This document shows, piece by piece, positions 8,545 to 16,405 of a stretch of 64,000 nucleotides of DNA (positions are counted from its first letter, which is position 1; every line of letters starts with the position of its first letter). The position numbers and the translations under genes are program-made. A model generated the notes under the pieces. The model saw nothing but the letters and a program-made list of their open reading frames with translations, made no database searches and had not been told where the DNA came from. Source of the DNA: Haliea sp. (lineage in GTDB: Bacteria; Pseudomonadota; Gammaproteobacteria; Pseudomonadales; Halieaceae); the NCBI GenBank assembly GCA_016704305.1, contig JADJAL010000018.1, positions 56,733 through 120,732 on the forward strand. The letters are read 5' to 3'.

Positions 8545-9351
8545 TTCGTCGGGACGGAGCATGCCTTCGAGGTGGCGCAGCGTCAGGCGCGCGGCGCGGC
8601 TCCAGGTAAAGGTCCGCGCCCTCTCTAATGCGTTCTCTGCCAGGTGCGCGCGGCGCATCGTTCTCCAGCATTTCGACAATCGCATTGGCGATCGCGTTGG
8701 CATCGAACGGGTTGAAGTAAACGCCCGCATCCGCGCATCGGCAGGCAGCAGCGCGCGCTGGCGCGCCGCGCTGATCAGCTGCTGGTCATCGGTCCTCCTG
8801 AATTGCGGATTGGGCGCGGCACTGGCGACATCGATCACGTCGGGATCGGCGCCCATGTACTCGACGATTTCCTCTTTCGCTGCCTGCGAGATCGTCAGTA
8901 TGCGCTGGCTTTGCCACAGCGCGAGCTTGACCTTCAGCGCCCAGAACATGCGGTGCTTCCATTTCGGGAATATCAGCTTCGGGTAGTGCTCCGCGATTGC
9001 GTCGTGGATGGTGACCATGCTCGGCAGTTTGCGCGGCACGGGAAACCAGGAATACACCGCCGGGAAATACATCAGGTCAAGTCTGGTATTGGCGACCGCG
9101 CGATACAGCTCGTACAGGTCGAATACCGAGCGCCGGCTATCGGCGACCGCCGCCTCGGTCGTCGGCCGCGACGAGGCGACCTGTACCACGGTCACGTTGC
9201 CAAAGGCTGACAGCTCGTGCAGCGGCTGGTCGACGAAGAGGAAGAAGTGGTGATTGGAATCCAGTTGGAACATCGCGGTCAGCAGGTCGCGCGTGAATCG
9301 ACCGAACCCGCGATTGTTCCACCAGCAGGTTGCATCAATGCCGATGTTCAC
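8539..9351 (-). pseudogene. GT4-type glycosyltransferase with an internal deletion and frameshifts
   Basis: The N-terminal acceptor domain is intact (IGIDATCWWNNRGFGRFTRD, then MVTIHDAIAEHYP and ILTISQAAKEEI). It runs to LPADAR, where relatives continue into the nucleotide-sugar domain. Instead the sequence jumps to what, in another frame, reads ADAGVYFNPFDANAIANAI, normally about 130 residues further on, and then returns to the first frame at HLAENALERARTFTW. The donor-binding core is missing (270 residues against about 400). The junction near 8725-8742 carries two short GATGCG-like copies, which fits a microhomology deletion. The product would not be an active transferase. Confidence 0.7.
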
Positions 9352-9477
9352 GTGTTATACCTTTCTTGTATTTGCCCATTACACCACGGGCGTGGTGACA
9401 TAAGAAGCCCGATGGCCATCCGCTTGTGCCGCGTGCTACGCTCGTGCGACATCGTGTCTGCCGACAGCGGAGTTCCC

Positions 9478-9960
9478 ATGCAAACTCATTTGAATGCGCG
9501 CACAGCCAGGCGAGCCCACACTCTTGCCAGTGCGCTGGCCCCGTTATTGAAGGGCGTCTCGCGGGTTGCGCTGGTCGCGCTGCTGGCGTTGCCAATGCTG
9601 GCCTGCGAGCGCGAGGGCGCGGTGCTCGCCGAGGCGCAATACCAGGCTGCGCTGGTCGGGGACTGGCAGGGCAACGTCGAGGGCGACAGCGAGTCGATCA
9701 GCTTCCAGGCCGACGGACGCTTCAGTAGCGAGGTGTTGCCGACGGGCTTTATCAGCACCACGTTGGACCAGGGCGCGACGAGCACGGTGCGCGGTGCGTG
9801 GATGCTGCAGGGTAACGTCATCACATTGAACATCGACCAGGCCAGCGGCGCGCCACCGGTCAACCTGGCGACAACCAGCACCATTGTCAGTTTCAATGAG
9901 AATAAACTGGTGGTCAAAAGCGACACAGGGCAGACTTCGACTTTCATTCGATCGCGTTGA
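9478..9960 (+). CDS. Putative lipoprotein with a small beta-barrel-like domain
   Basis: This is a 160-residue protein. The N-terminus has a long basic stretch and a hydrophobic helix ending in the lipobox LPMLAC, so it is predicted to be a lipoprotein. The mature part (LVGDWQGNVEGDSESISF, GAWMLQGNVITLNI, TSTFIRSR) has the alternating strands and WxG features of lipocalin-like or copper-resistance-type single barrels, but I cannot assign a named family. GGAG sits 5 bases before the ATG at 9478. It is divergent from the glycosyltransferase remnant and convergent with the esterase-like gene. Confidence 0.7.
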   Translation: MQTHLNARTARRAHTLASALAPLLKGVSRVALVALLALPMLACEREGAVLAEAQYQAALVGDWQGNVEGDSESISFQADGRFSSEVLPTGFISTTLDQGATSTVRGAWMLQGNVITLNIDQASGAPPVNLATTSTIVSFNENKLVVKSDTGQTSTFIRSR

Positions 9961-10014
9961 TTGAGCGACAGCGGGTCTCAGCCGGGCGCGGCAGCCGTAT
10001 TGCGCCGCGAGGCT

Positions 10015-11373
10015 TTAGCGGTACAGCCTGAGATTCTTGTAGTCCTCGCCCGAAACCAGCGGAATGGCCTCCATCGTCACGGTATCCCCCTCGACGGTGG
10101 CCTGCCCGGACAGCGCACCGCCATCCCAGCTCCACTTCAGCATTTCGCCGTCGCGCAGCTTGAAATGTTGCGCGCGCCGGGGCGTGACACTGATCTTGAT
10201 CTTCTGCGGCTGGTCAGGGATGCCTTTGCCAAGGTTGGTGCGCTGCGTGTACTTCAGCGGGAAAACAATCTGCGACTCATCGTCGATGATGTTCGCGTGA
10301 TTCCAGGTAATGCCCATGTTGTAGTGGCCGCGCGGAAACTTTGTGTAATTCAGGCGCTGGGCCGCGCGCTGCGGGTAATTGCCGGTGGAGTGGGTGATCG
10401 CGGGATGGGCGCGATCCAGCGTCACATCCTGCTCCTCCACCTCAAAGCTGGACATATCGGGCAGCGATACGCCGTCCTCATAATAGGCATGTCCGGCCTG
10501 TACCCAGGCGAAGGCGCCGCCGATTTTTTGCTCTTCCACCAGATTGACGAACAGCAACTGCGTGCTCGCATGTTTCACGCCCGCGCTGAACAGGTCATCG
10601 GAGCTGAACATGTGCCGGTAGTGCATGCCCCTCACGATGGGATCGGACTTTGACTGCACGGCAAAATCGATGCTGTCCCACAGCGCCTCGTTGGCGAGGG
10701 TGTCCGGCGGGAACGTGCTGTATTGCACTGGATCGCGCTGCGCGATCTGCCTCGGCATGATGACGCCGGCCAGTGCGGAGGAGTACGCGATGCGCTCGCG
10801 CCACGGCGAGGGCAGTATCATCGTTTGTATTACCGCCCCGGCCCCGCCCATCGAAGGCCCCTGCAGCACGATGCCGCGCGTGCTCGTGTCGATGCCGTAG
10901 CGCTGCGTCACGAAATCCAGCGCAGCGTTGATGCGGCGACCCGGATACGGTGTGCCGTCTTCGCCAAATGTCCACCACTCGCGCCATTTCACGTTGTGCG
11001 CCTCCGCGTCCTGCGCGCGCACTTCGATATCGCCCTGCGGTGACGGCCCAAAGACCTGCATGGAACCCACGCCACCGCCGGAGCCGTGCATGTGCACCAC
11101 AATCCGCGCGTTGGCGGGCAGCGGCTCCTTGCGCGAATACGCCCACTGGAAATCCACGCCGTGCGGGTCGTAGAAGTTGTTGCCGGCGATCGCCATCTCG
11201 CCCGCGTAGAACTTCCACCAGGTATCCTGCTGAGTGGGTTCGCTGGGCGCCGTGATCAGCGAAGGATCGGGTTTGCCCGCGCCCTCGGCGGCGAGCGCGG
11301 GAGTACCGGCGAGGCAGGCGCCGAGCAGCAAGGCCCCGCAGAATTGTCGTGTACGGCGTATCGATGTGCTCAA
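10015..11373 (-). CDS. Secreted alpha/beta-hydrolase-fold esterase-like protein
   Basis: A signal peptide (about residues 1-28, LLLGACLAGTPALAAEG) precedes a hydrolase-like domain. HMHGSGGGVGSM resembles an oxyanion loop, and the nucleophile elbow is GPSMGGAGA. A likely C-terminal histidine lies in FPRGHYNMGITWNHANI. The family is probably a large secreted serine esterase; the substrate is unknown. I chose the TTG at 11373 because AGGAAGGGA lies just upstream. Upstream the frame stays open to 11595, but it runs through the repeats (IKGSEYLK and inverse copies) and is not real coding sequence. The protein has 452 residues. It is divergent from the SulP gene, with the repeats filling the gap. 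Confidence 0.75.
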   Translation of the reverse strand: MSTSIRRTRQFCGALLLGACLAGTPALAAEGAGKPDPSLITAPSEPTQQDTWWKFYAGEMAIAGNNFYDPHGVDFQWAYSRKEPLPANARIVVHMHGSGGGVGSMQVFGPSPQGDIEVRAQDAEAHNVKWREWWTFGEDGTPYPGRRINAALDFVTQRYGIDTSTRGIVLQGPSMGGAGAVIQTMILPSPWRERIAYSSALAGVIMPRQIAQRDPVQYSTFPPDTLANEALWDSIDFAVQSKSDPIVRGMHYRHMFSSDDLFSAGVKHASTQLLFVNLVEEQKIGGAFAWVQAGHAYYEDGVSLPDMSSFEVEEQDVTLDRAHPAITHSTGNYPQRAAQRLNYTKFPRGHYNMGITWNHANIIDDESQIVFPLKYTQRTNLGKGIPDQPQKIKISVTPRRAQHFKLRDGEMLKWSWDGGALSGQATVEGDTVTMEAIPLVSGEDYKNLRLYR

Positions 11374-11413
11374 AACAGTTCCCTTCCTATGTAGTGTGGC
11401 TGTGGGGCTGCGG

Positions 11414-11553
11414 ATCAAGGGGTCAGAGTACTTGAAATTAAGGATCAAGGGGTCAGAGTCCTTGAAGTTTAACTTCAAGTACTCTGACCCCTTGATCCTT
11501 TGACGTGACGGCGGTGTGAATTGTGAGGCTTTCAAGTACTCTGACCCCTTGAT
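11414..11553. repeat. REP-like repeat cluster, locus 2 (four 23-bp copies)
   Basis: Four copies of a 23-base unit with core ATCAAGGGGTCAGAGT are present. They are direct at 11414-11436 and 11444-11466, and inverted at 11474-11496 and 11531-11553. The first copy is the exact reverse complement of the last two; the second differs by one base (TCCTTGAA for TACTTGAA). The inner pair can fold as a hairpin. The cluster occupies the intergenic space between two divergent genes, so it may affect their 5' regions. Confidence 0.9.
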
Positions 11554-11584
11554 CGGTCCGTTTTGACGCCGGCGTGGGAGAGAG

Positions 11585-13309
11585 ATGGTAAACAAGATTG
11601 ATGCTTCCCGTACGGGTACGTTGACCAGCCGACTGCGGCGCTTTGCACCAGGACTGCCGGCGCTGTTAGGTTACCGCCGTGCGGATTTTCCACATGACCT
11701 GATGGCCGGCCTGTCGGTCGCCGCCGTGGCACTGCCGGTCGGCGTCGCGTATGCCCAGCTCGCAGGATTCAATCCGGTAGTCGGCCTGTACGTGAGCATC
11801 CTGCCGCTGCTTGCCTACGCCCTGTTCGGCACGTCACGACAACTGGTTGTTGGCCCCGATGCCGCGACCTGCGCCCTGGTCGCCGCGGCGGTAACGCCAC
11901 TGGCGGGTGGCGATCCTGAACTCTACCTGTCGTTGACGATAGCCTTGACCGCACTCGCCGGGCTGTTGTTGATCGGTGCCAGTTTCCTGCGGCTCGGTGC
12001 GGTGGCCGACTTCCTTTCCAAGCCTATCCTCGTTGGGTTCCTGAACGGCATTTCGCTGTACATTCTCGTCGGCCAACTCGGCAAGCTGCTCGGGTTTTCC
12101 ATCGCTGCGGGGGGCATCATGCCCAAGCTGTTGGAAATCGCCGGGAAAGTCGACGAGATTCACTGGCCGACACTGGCGGTGGGCGTCGCCACTCTCGTCA
12201 CGTATGTCGTCTCGAAACGCGTGTTGCCGCGACTGCCCGCGCCTTTGGTAGCGTTGGTTGGCTCCGGCCTGATCGTAGCGCTGCTGGGGCTGGATACGCA
12301 GGGCGTTGCGGTGGTGGGGGCGGTTCCGGCGGGGTTGCCGGTGTTCAGGCTGCCACATATTTCGCTCGACCAGCTTGAGGCGGTGGCCGGCGCGGCAGCG
12401 GGCCTCGCGCTGATCACTTTCACCAGCATGATGCTGACGGCGCGCAGTTTTGCCGCGAAGAATCACTATGAGATTGACGTCAACCGGGAGATGAGCGCCC
12501 TCGGCGCCGTAAACATCGCCGCCGCGCTGTCGCAAGGATTCGCCATCAGCGGCGCCGACTCGCGTACTGCGATGGCCGACGCGTCCGGCGGCCGTACCCA
12601 GGTCACCGGCCTGGTCGCGGCGGCGGCGATCGCCCTGGTGCTTCTGTTTCTCACCGATCCACTGCGCTACGTTCCGATGGCCGGGTTGGGCGCGGTGTTG
12701 ATCATGGCCTCGCTGTCGCTGCTGGACCTGCAAACGCTGCGCCTGTTCTACCGTTTCAGCCGTTTTGAGTTCGCCCTTTCGCTGCTGGCCACCCTTGGCG
12801 TCATCTGGGTCGGCGCCATCGATGCCATTGTAGTGGCCGTTGTTCTGGCGCTGTTGCATTTCGTCCACCTCACAGCGAGGCCGCGTGCCGAGGTTCTCGG
12901 TGAGGTCGAAGGTCTGCCCGGATTCCATTCGGTCGCCCGCCACCCGACAGCGCAGACCCACAGAGGATTGCTGTTGTTTCGCTTCAATGCTCCCCTGGTG
13001 TTCTTCAACGCGGCTTATTTCAAGCAGCAGGCGCAGGCTGCCATTGACGCGGCCGGTCCTGACCTGAAGTGGTTCGTGCTCGACGCGCTGCCCGTGACTC
13101 AAGTCGATGTAACAGGGTATTGCGCGTGGGATGATCTGGCCAAGTCGCTGCGGACAAAGGGCGTTGAGCTGGTGCTGGCCGGCCGTATGACCGAGCTGAT
13201 TGAGCGGCGCAAGGCGTCCGGGGCTCGGCGAAATCCAGATCGTCTCCCGACACTTCCCGACGCTTGCACAGGCGGTGGACAATTTCCATCAAGGGGTCAG
13301 AGTTCTTGA
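11585..13309 (+). CDS. SulP-family anion transporter, C-terminus frameshifted
   Basis: This inner-membrane transporter (sulfate, bicarbonate or related anions) has 10-14 hydrophobic segments. It begins with the SulP entry motif DLMAGLSVAAVALPVGVAYAQ and has ISGADSRTAMADASGGRTQVTG near the middle. A cytoplasmic STAS domain follows (LFRFNAPLVFFNAAYF, VLDALPVTQVDVTG). At the end the frame derails: after ERRKASG, the family-like text GLGEIQIVSRHFPTLAQAV is found one frame away. This implies one extra G in the G run at 13220-13223. As given, the protein has 574 residues and ends in repeat sequence (SRGQSS). Restored, it would be 579 residues and stop at 13325, still inside the repeat. GGGAGAGAG lies before the ATG. 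Confidence 0.88.
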   Translation: MVNKIDASRTGTLTSRLRRFAPGLPALLGYRRADFPHDLMAGLSVAAVALPVGVAYAQLAGFNPVVGLYVSILPLLAYALFGTSRQLVVGPDAATCALVAAAVTPLAGGDPELYLSLTIALTALAGLLLIGASFLRLGAVADFLSKPILVGFLNGISLYILVGQLGKLLGFSIAAGGIMPKLLEIAGKVDEIHWPTLAVGVATLVTYVVSKRVLPRLPAPLVALVGSGLIVALLGLDTQGVAVVGAVPAGLPVFRLPHISLDQLEAVAGAAAGLALITFTSMMLTARSFAAKNHYEIDVNREMSALGAVNIAAALSQGFAISGADSRTAMADASGGRTQVTGLVAAAAIALVLLFLTDPLRYVPMAGLGAVLIMASLSLLDLQTLRLFYRFSRFEFALSLLATLGVIWVGAIDAIVVAVVLALLHFVHLTARPRAEVLGEVEGLPGFHSVARHPTAQTHRGLLLFRFNAPLVFFNAAYFKQQAQAAIDAAGPDLKWFVLDALPVTQVDVTGYCAWDDLAKSLRTKGVELVLAGRMTELIERRKASGARRNPDRLPTLPDACTGGGQFPSRGQSS

Positions 13310-13348
13310 AATTCAAGAACTCTGACCCCTTGATCTGACCCCTTGATC
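13288..13348. repeat. REP-like repeat, locus 3 (perfect 23-bp palindrome plus partial copy)
   Basis: A 23-base unit and its exact reverse complement are separated by one A (13288-13334), making a near-perfect hairpin. A truncated copy, CTGACCCCTTGATC, follows to 13348. It overlaps the 3' end of the SulP gene and ends 10 bases before the stop of the convergent amidohydrolase. A T-run is absent, so it is not a standard intrinsic terminator, but such a hairpin could still protect the mRNA end. Confidence 0.9.
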
Positions 13349-13357
13349 GGTGCTCCT

Positions 13358-15100
13358 TTACGCTGCCTCGGCGCTGCCGTGCGGTCCCACCATTACGCCG
13401 GGTTTGGCATCGGTATAGTCGCCGTTCACGAAAGTGGCCTCGCCGTTTACCAGGGTCAGTCGCACCGGCGCCGGGCTGCGTGTCCAGCGCCAGGTGTGGC
13501 CGCCGTTGCCGTCGGGTACGTCGTAGACTTTTTCCATGTCCTGGTAGCGGAGCTCGTCCAGTGCAAACACGGTGATGTCGGCGCGCATGCCCACTTGCAA
13601 CAGGCCGCGGTCATCCAGGCAGAAATGCCCGGCGGGTTTGCCGGTGAGGTTGTGGATCGCTTCCTCGATGGTGATGAGGCCGCGCTCGCGCACGTAGTCC
13701 GTCAGCAGCAGGATATTTTCGCCGCCGCCGCACAGCATCTGCCCGTGGGCGCCGGCATCGGTGATGTTGCCCAGCGTGTACGGGTCGCGCAGCAGGCGCA
13801 CGACTATGTCTTCATCCTTCACGAACGCGGGCATCGTGACGGTGGAGTCGAGGCCGTTGCGGATCAGCCATTCGGCCATCGCGTCGGACGGATGCACGCC
13901 CAACTCGTCGGCGTATTCGCCCAGCGTAATGCGGACCGGGCCCACGCCATTGTCGGAATTGAGCAACAGCAGTCCGGGGGCATTTGCCTTGGCGAACGGG
14001 GAGAAGTCGAACACGTCGTTGTCCCAGGAGGTGCGCGCCCTGGCTCGCCAGTCGGCGTCGCCCAGCAGGCGGATCTTTTCCTCGTTCGTTGTCGCCAGCA
14101 CGACCTCGTGCCAGACGTAGTCATTGCTCTGCGCGAAGATCAGCGAGCGCTGCACGCTGAGCGTCACGGTGATGGGCACGTGCGAGAAGCCGGTCCAGAA
14201 ATCGCGCCCCTCCTGCTTGAATTTCTCGTGCAGCGCGATCAATGGCGCCTGTATGCCCATCATGTCGCGCTGGAACTCCAGCGTGGGCACGCCGCCCCAT
14301 TGCACGCGCACGTCGATGCCATCGAACAAGTTACCGAGGCGCTCCATCGAGGCCGGGGCAGTCATAGCGCGGAAGGTGTCGACAATAATCTGCAACTGCC
14401 GGCCCGGGTATTGCGCCAGAGTTTGCGCCAGCGCCAGCCATTCAGCGTCGTCGGCCTGCAGCGAGGGGACGGGGCGGTCGCTGCCATCGTGGTCCATCAG
14501 GTTCGACGACATGCCCATCGCGCCGGCATCGAGCGCATCGCGCAGCAGCACGACCATGCGCGCTATTTCGTCCGGCGTTGCCGCACGGTCCCAGGCCTCC
14601 AGTCCGAGCACTGCCAGGCGCAGTGCGATGTGCCCGACGAAGGCGCCATAGTTGGTGGGCACCTTCACGTTGGCGGTCAGTGCCTGCTTGTACTCCGACC
14701 AGGTCTTCCAGGTCCAGGGCAATTCAGTGCGAAACGGCTCCTCGGGGATATCCTCAAAAAACGAGAAAATTTTCACTACCTCATCGCGCACGGCGGGCAC
14801 GTCCGAGAGTGGCGCGACGGAGAAACCGCAGTTGCCCATGATCACGGTCGTCGCGCCAAACCCGGCCAGCGGCTTCAGGTCCGGCTCCCACCACATCGTG
14901 CCATCGAAGTGGGTGTGCGTTTCAATAAAGCCCGGGGCGACGATACAGCCAGCCGCGTCCTGCACAGCCTCTCCCGGCAGCGGGGCCAGCCCGGGCGCGA
15001 TGTCCGTAATAACGCCATTGGCCACGCGCAGGTCGGCCGGGTAGCCCGGCGCGCCGCTGCCGTCGATCACCGTGCCGCCGCGAATCAGGATGCTGTTCAT
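13358..15100 (-). CDS. N-acyl-D-amino-acid deacylase-like amidohydrolase
   Basis: This is a cytoplasmic metal-dependent amidohydrolase of the D-aminoacylase group, which removes acyl groups from N-acyl-D-amino acids or similar amides. It has 580 residues, slightly longer than classical D-aminoacylase (about 480). Seen in order: the N-terminal beta-sandwich motif ILIRGGTVIDGSGAPG, the metal motif FIETHTHFDG, the conserved cysteine segment VIMGNCGFSVAPL, NITDAGAHGQMLCGGGEN containing the catalytic-region aspartate, and the C-terminal LLQVGMRADITVF. I chose the ATG at 15100 because GGAG sits six bases upstream. It is divergent from an AraC-type regulator that may control it. A paralogue lies at 57015-58772. 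Confidence 0.88.
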   Translation of the reverse strand: MNSILIRGGTVIDGSGAPGYPADLRVANGVITDIAPGLAPLPGEAVQDAAGCIVAPGFIETHTHFDGTMWWEPDLKPLAGFGATTVIMGNCGFSVAPLSDVPAVRDEVVKIFSFFEDIPEEPFRTELPWTWKTWSEYKQALTANVKVPTNYGAFVGHIALRLAVLGLEAWDRAATPDEIARMVVLLRDALDAGAMGMSSNLMDHDGSDRPVPSLQADDAEWLALAQTLAQYPGRQLQIIVDTFRAMTAPASMERLGNLFDGIDVRVQWGGVPTLEFQRDMMGIQAPLIALHEKFKQEGRDFWTGFSHVPITVTLSVQRSLIFAQSNDYVWHEVVLATTNEEKIRLLGDADWRARARTSWDNDVFDFSPFAKANAPGLLLLNSDNGVGPVRITLGEYADELGVHPSDAMAEWLIRNGLDSTVTMPAFVKDEDIVVRLLRDPYTLGNITDAGAHGQMLCGGGENILLLTDYVRERGLITIEEAIHNLTGKPAGHFCLDDRGLLQVGMRADITVFALDELRYQDMEKVYDVPDGNGGHTWRWTRSPAPVRLTLVNGEATFVNGDYTDAKPGVMVGPHGSAEAA

Positions 15101-15257
15101 ACAATTCTCCACTTATTGTTGTGTTTAGAAGAAGGCAGAGGAAGCAACTGCCATTGTTGGATATTCTTGGTATGGTAGAGCAATCAATTGCCGTTATATT
15201 GGAGTTTACTGTCATTTATTTGCACATACTTATTAAATACCGCAGCGCCGTTTTCAC
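15101..15257. promoter_or_regulatory. AT-rich divergent intergenic region between amidohydrolase and AraC regulator
   Basis: This 157-base region is clearly richer in A and T than its surroundings. It separates two divergent starts, the usual arrangement for an AraC-family regulator and its target. It must hold at least the amidohydrolase promoter and possibly the regulator's operator. I could not pick out one convincing -35/-10 pair or an operator repeat by eye. Confidence 0.45.
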
Positions 15258-16367
15258 ATGCCGCAACGCCTGGCGGTAACGTCAACGGCGGTCGCCCGGG
15301 TGTTGTTCGCGCTGATCAACGGCGTGAACCCGGACGCGGCAGAGCGCGACCTCGCGGCCGCCTACTTTGCGCAAACCGGCGCGCCGGTCGACTTTCGTTC
15401 CTTCCAGCGCTTCACCGATGCGCTCATTCTCAGCCTGCCGCAGCAGCATCAGTTGCTGGCGCTGGTACCTGAGTGGCGCGTGGCGTTCAGTCGCAAGGTG
15501 CTGCCGAAAAAGCAGGCGGAAGCATTCATTCAGCAGTACCTGGCGGCGCTGGACCACAGCCTGTTCGTGAAGCTGCCGTTGTTCGTCGGCAGGTATGTCG
15601 GTGACGGTGGGCATCCGATCAATTTCGGCGGTTTTGGCAATACCCAGGTAGACAGTTGGCTGCTGGTGTTCACGCTGGCGGGGCAGGGGCTGTTTCGGGC
15701 GGGGCTGCGCGATTACACGCTCGCGCCGGACCAGGCCGTGCTGGTGGAGCCGGGCACGCACACCGATTTTACCGGCGCTGGAAAATCCGGCTGGCATTTC
15801 TACTGGGTCATCTTCCAGTGCGCGGACAGTTGGCGGCCCTACCTGCAATGGCCGCAGGCCGGGCCGGGCGTACGCCAGTTGGCGCTCGGCGCCAGCGCTC
15901 GCGCGGAGCTCGGATTCACCCTGAACCAGCTCTACAACAACTTCGTCGACAGCGCGCCCTTCAAAACCGAGTTGGATCACAACCTGTTGGAGCAACTGCT
16001 GCTGCGCTGTGCCAATTGCCTGCCTCGCGAGCAGGGCAAGGCCATTGATCCGAGAATACGCGCGGCGCGTAGCTACATCGAAGCGCACTTTACCGCTGAC
16101 ATCGAGCTGGCGGATGTCGCGGCGGCGAGCAACCTGTCGCCATCGCGATTGTCTGGCCTGTTCAAGCGGGAAACCGGAGCGAGCGTGATGGCGTATCGCA
16201 ATGAACTGCGCCTGGTAAAAGCGGCGCAGTTGCTGCTGCACAGTAATCTTCGCATCGCCGAGATCGGCCAGCGCGTCGGTTACACAGAGCAGGCGTTTTT
16301 CTCGCGCATTTTTCGCAAGCATCTCGGCCTGAGCCCGCGGCAGTACCGCGCTAATTTTCCTCTATAA
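15258..16367 (+). CDS. AraC-family transcriptional regulator
   Basis: This 369-residue DNA-binding regulator has an N-terminal cupin-like ligand-sensing part (PDQAVLVEPGTHTDFTGAG, WHFYWVIFQ; about residues 130-200). The C-terminus is a double helix-turn-helix AraC domain: IELADVAAASNLSPSRLSGL and the second helix-turn-helix RIAEIGQRVGYTEQAFFSRI, followed by FRKHLGLSPRQYR. The sensing part precedes the HTH as in AraC/RhaS. About 100 residues at the front are extra relative to the shortest members. The start at 15258 has no strong ribosome-binding site, so a downstream start is possible. Its position suggests it governs the divergent amidohydrolase. Confidence 0.9.
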   Translation: MPQRLAVTSTAVARVLFALINGVNPDAAERDLAAAYFAQTGAPVDFRSFQRFTDALILSLPQQHQLLALVPEWRVAFSRKVLPKKQAEAFIQQYLAALDHSLFVKLPLFVGRYVGDGGHPINFGGFGNTQVDSWLLVFTLAGQGLFRAGLRDYTLAPDQAVLVEPGTHTDFTGAGKSGWHFYWVIFQCADSWRPYLQWPQAGPGVRQLALGASARAELGFTLNQLYNNFVDSAPFKTELDHNLLEQLLLRCANCLPREQGKAIDPRIRAARSYIEAHFTADIELADVAAASNLSPSRLSGLFKRETGASVMAYRNELRLVKAAQLLLHSNLRIAEIGQRVGYTEQAFFSRIFRKHLGLSPRQYRANFPL

Positions 16368-16405
16368 TGCGATGCTTGTGTCCTGCTGACTTACGAGGAG
16401 AAATA

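Noticed and set aside
11834..13282. A 482-codon minus-strand frame opposite the SulP gene
   Set aside because: Low-complexity Arg/Gln composition and no motif; it mirrors a well-defined transporter.
13288..13334. The perfect hairpin as an intrinsic terminator
   Set aside because: No run of T follows either arm, and the same unit recurs elsewhere as a repeat.
4040..13348. Repeats as a CRISPR array
   Set aside because: Units are inverted and clustered at gene ends without regular unique spacers, and no cas genes are present.
13343..15178. A 611-codon plus-strand open frame opposite the amidohydrolase
   Set aside because: It is the complement of a clearly recognised enzyme, rich in Arg/His/Gln, with no family motif; GC-rich antisense frames are often open.
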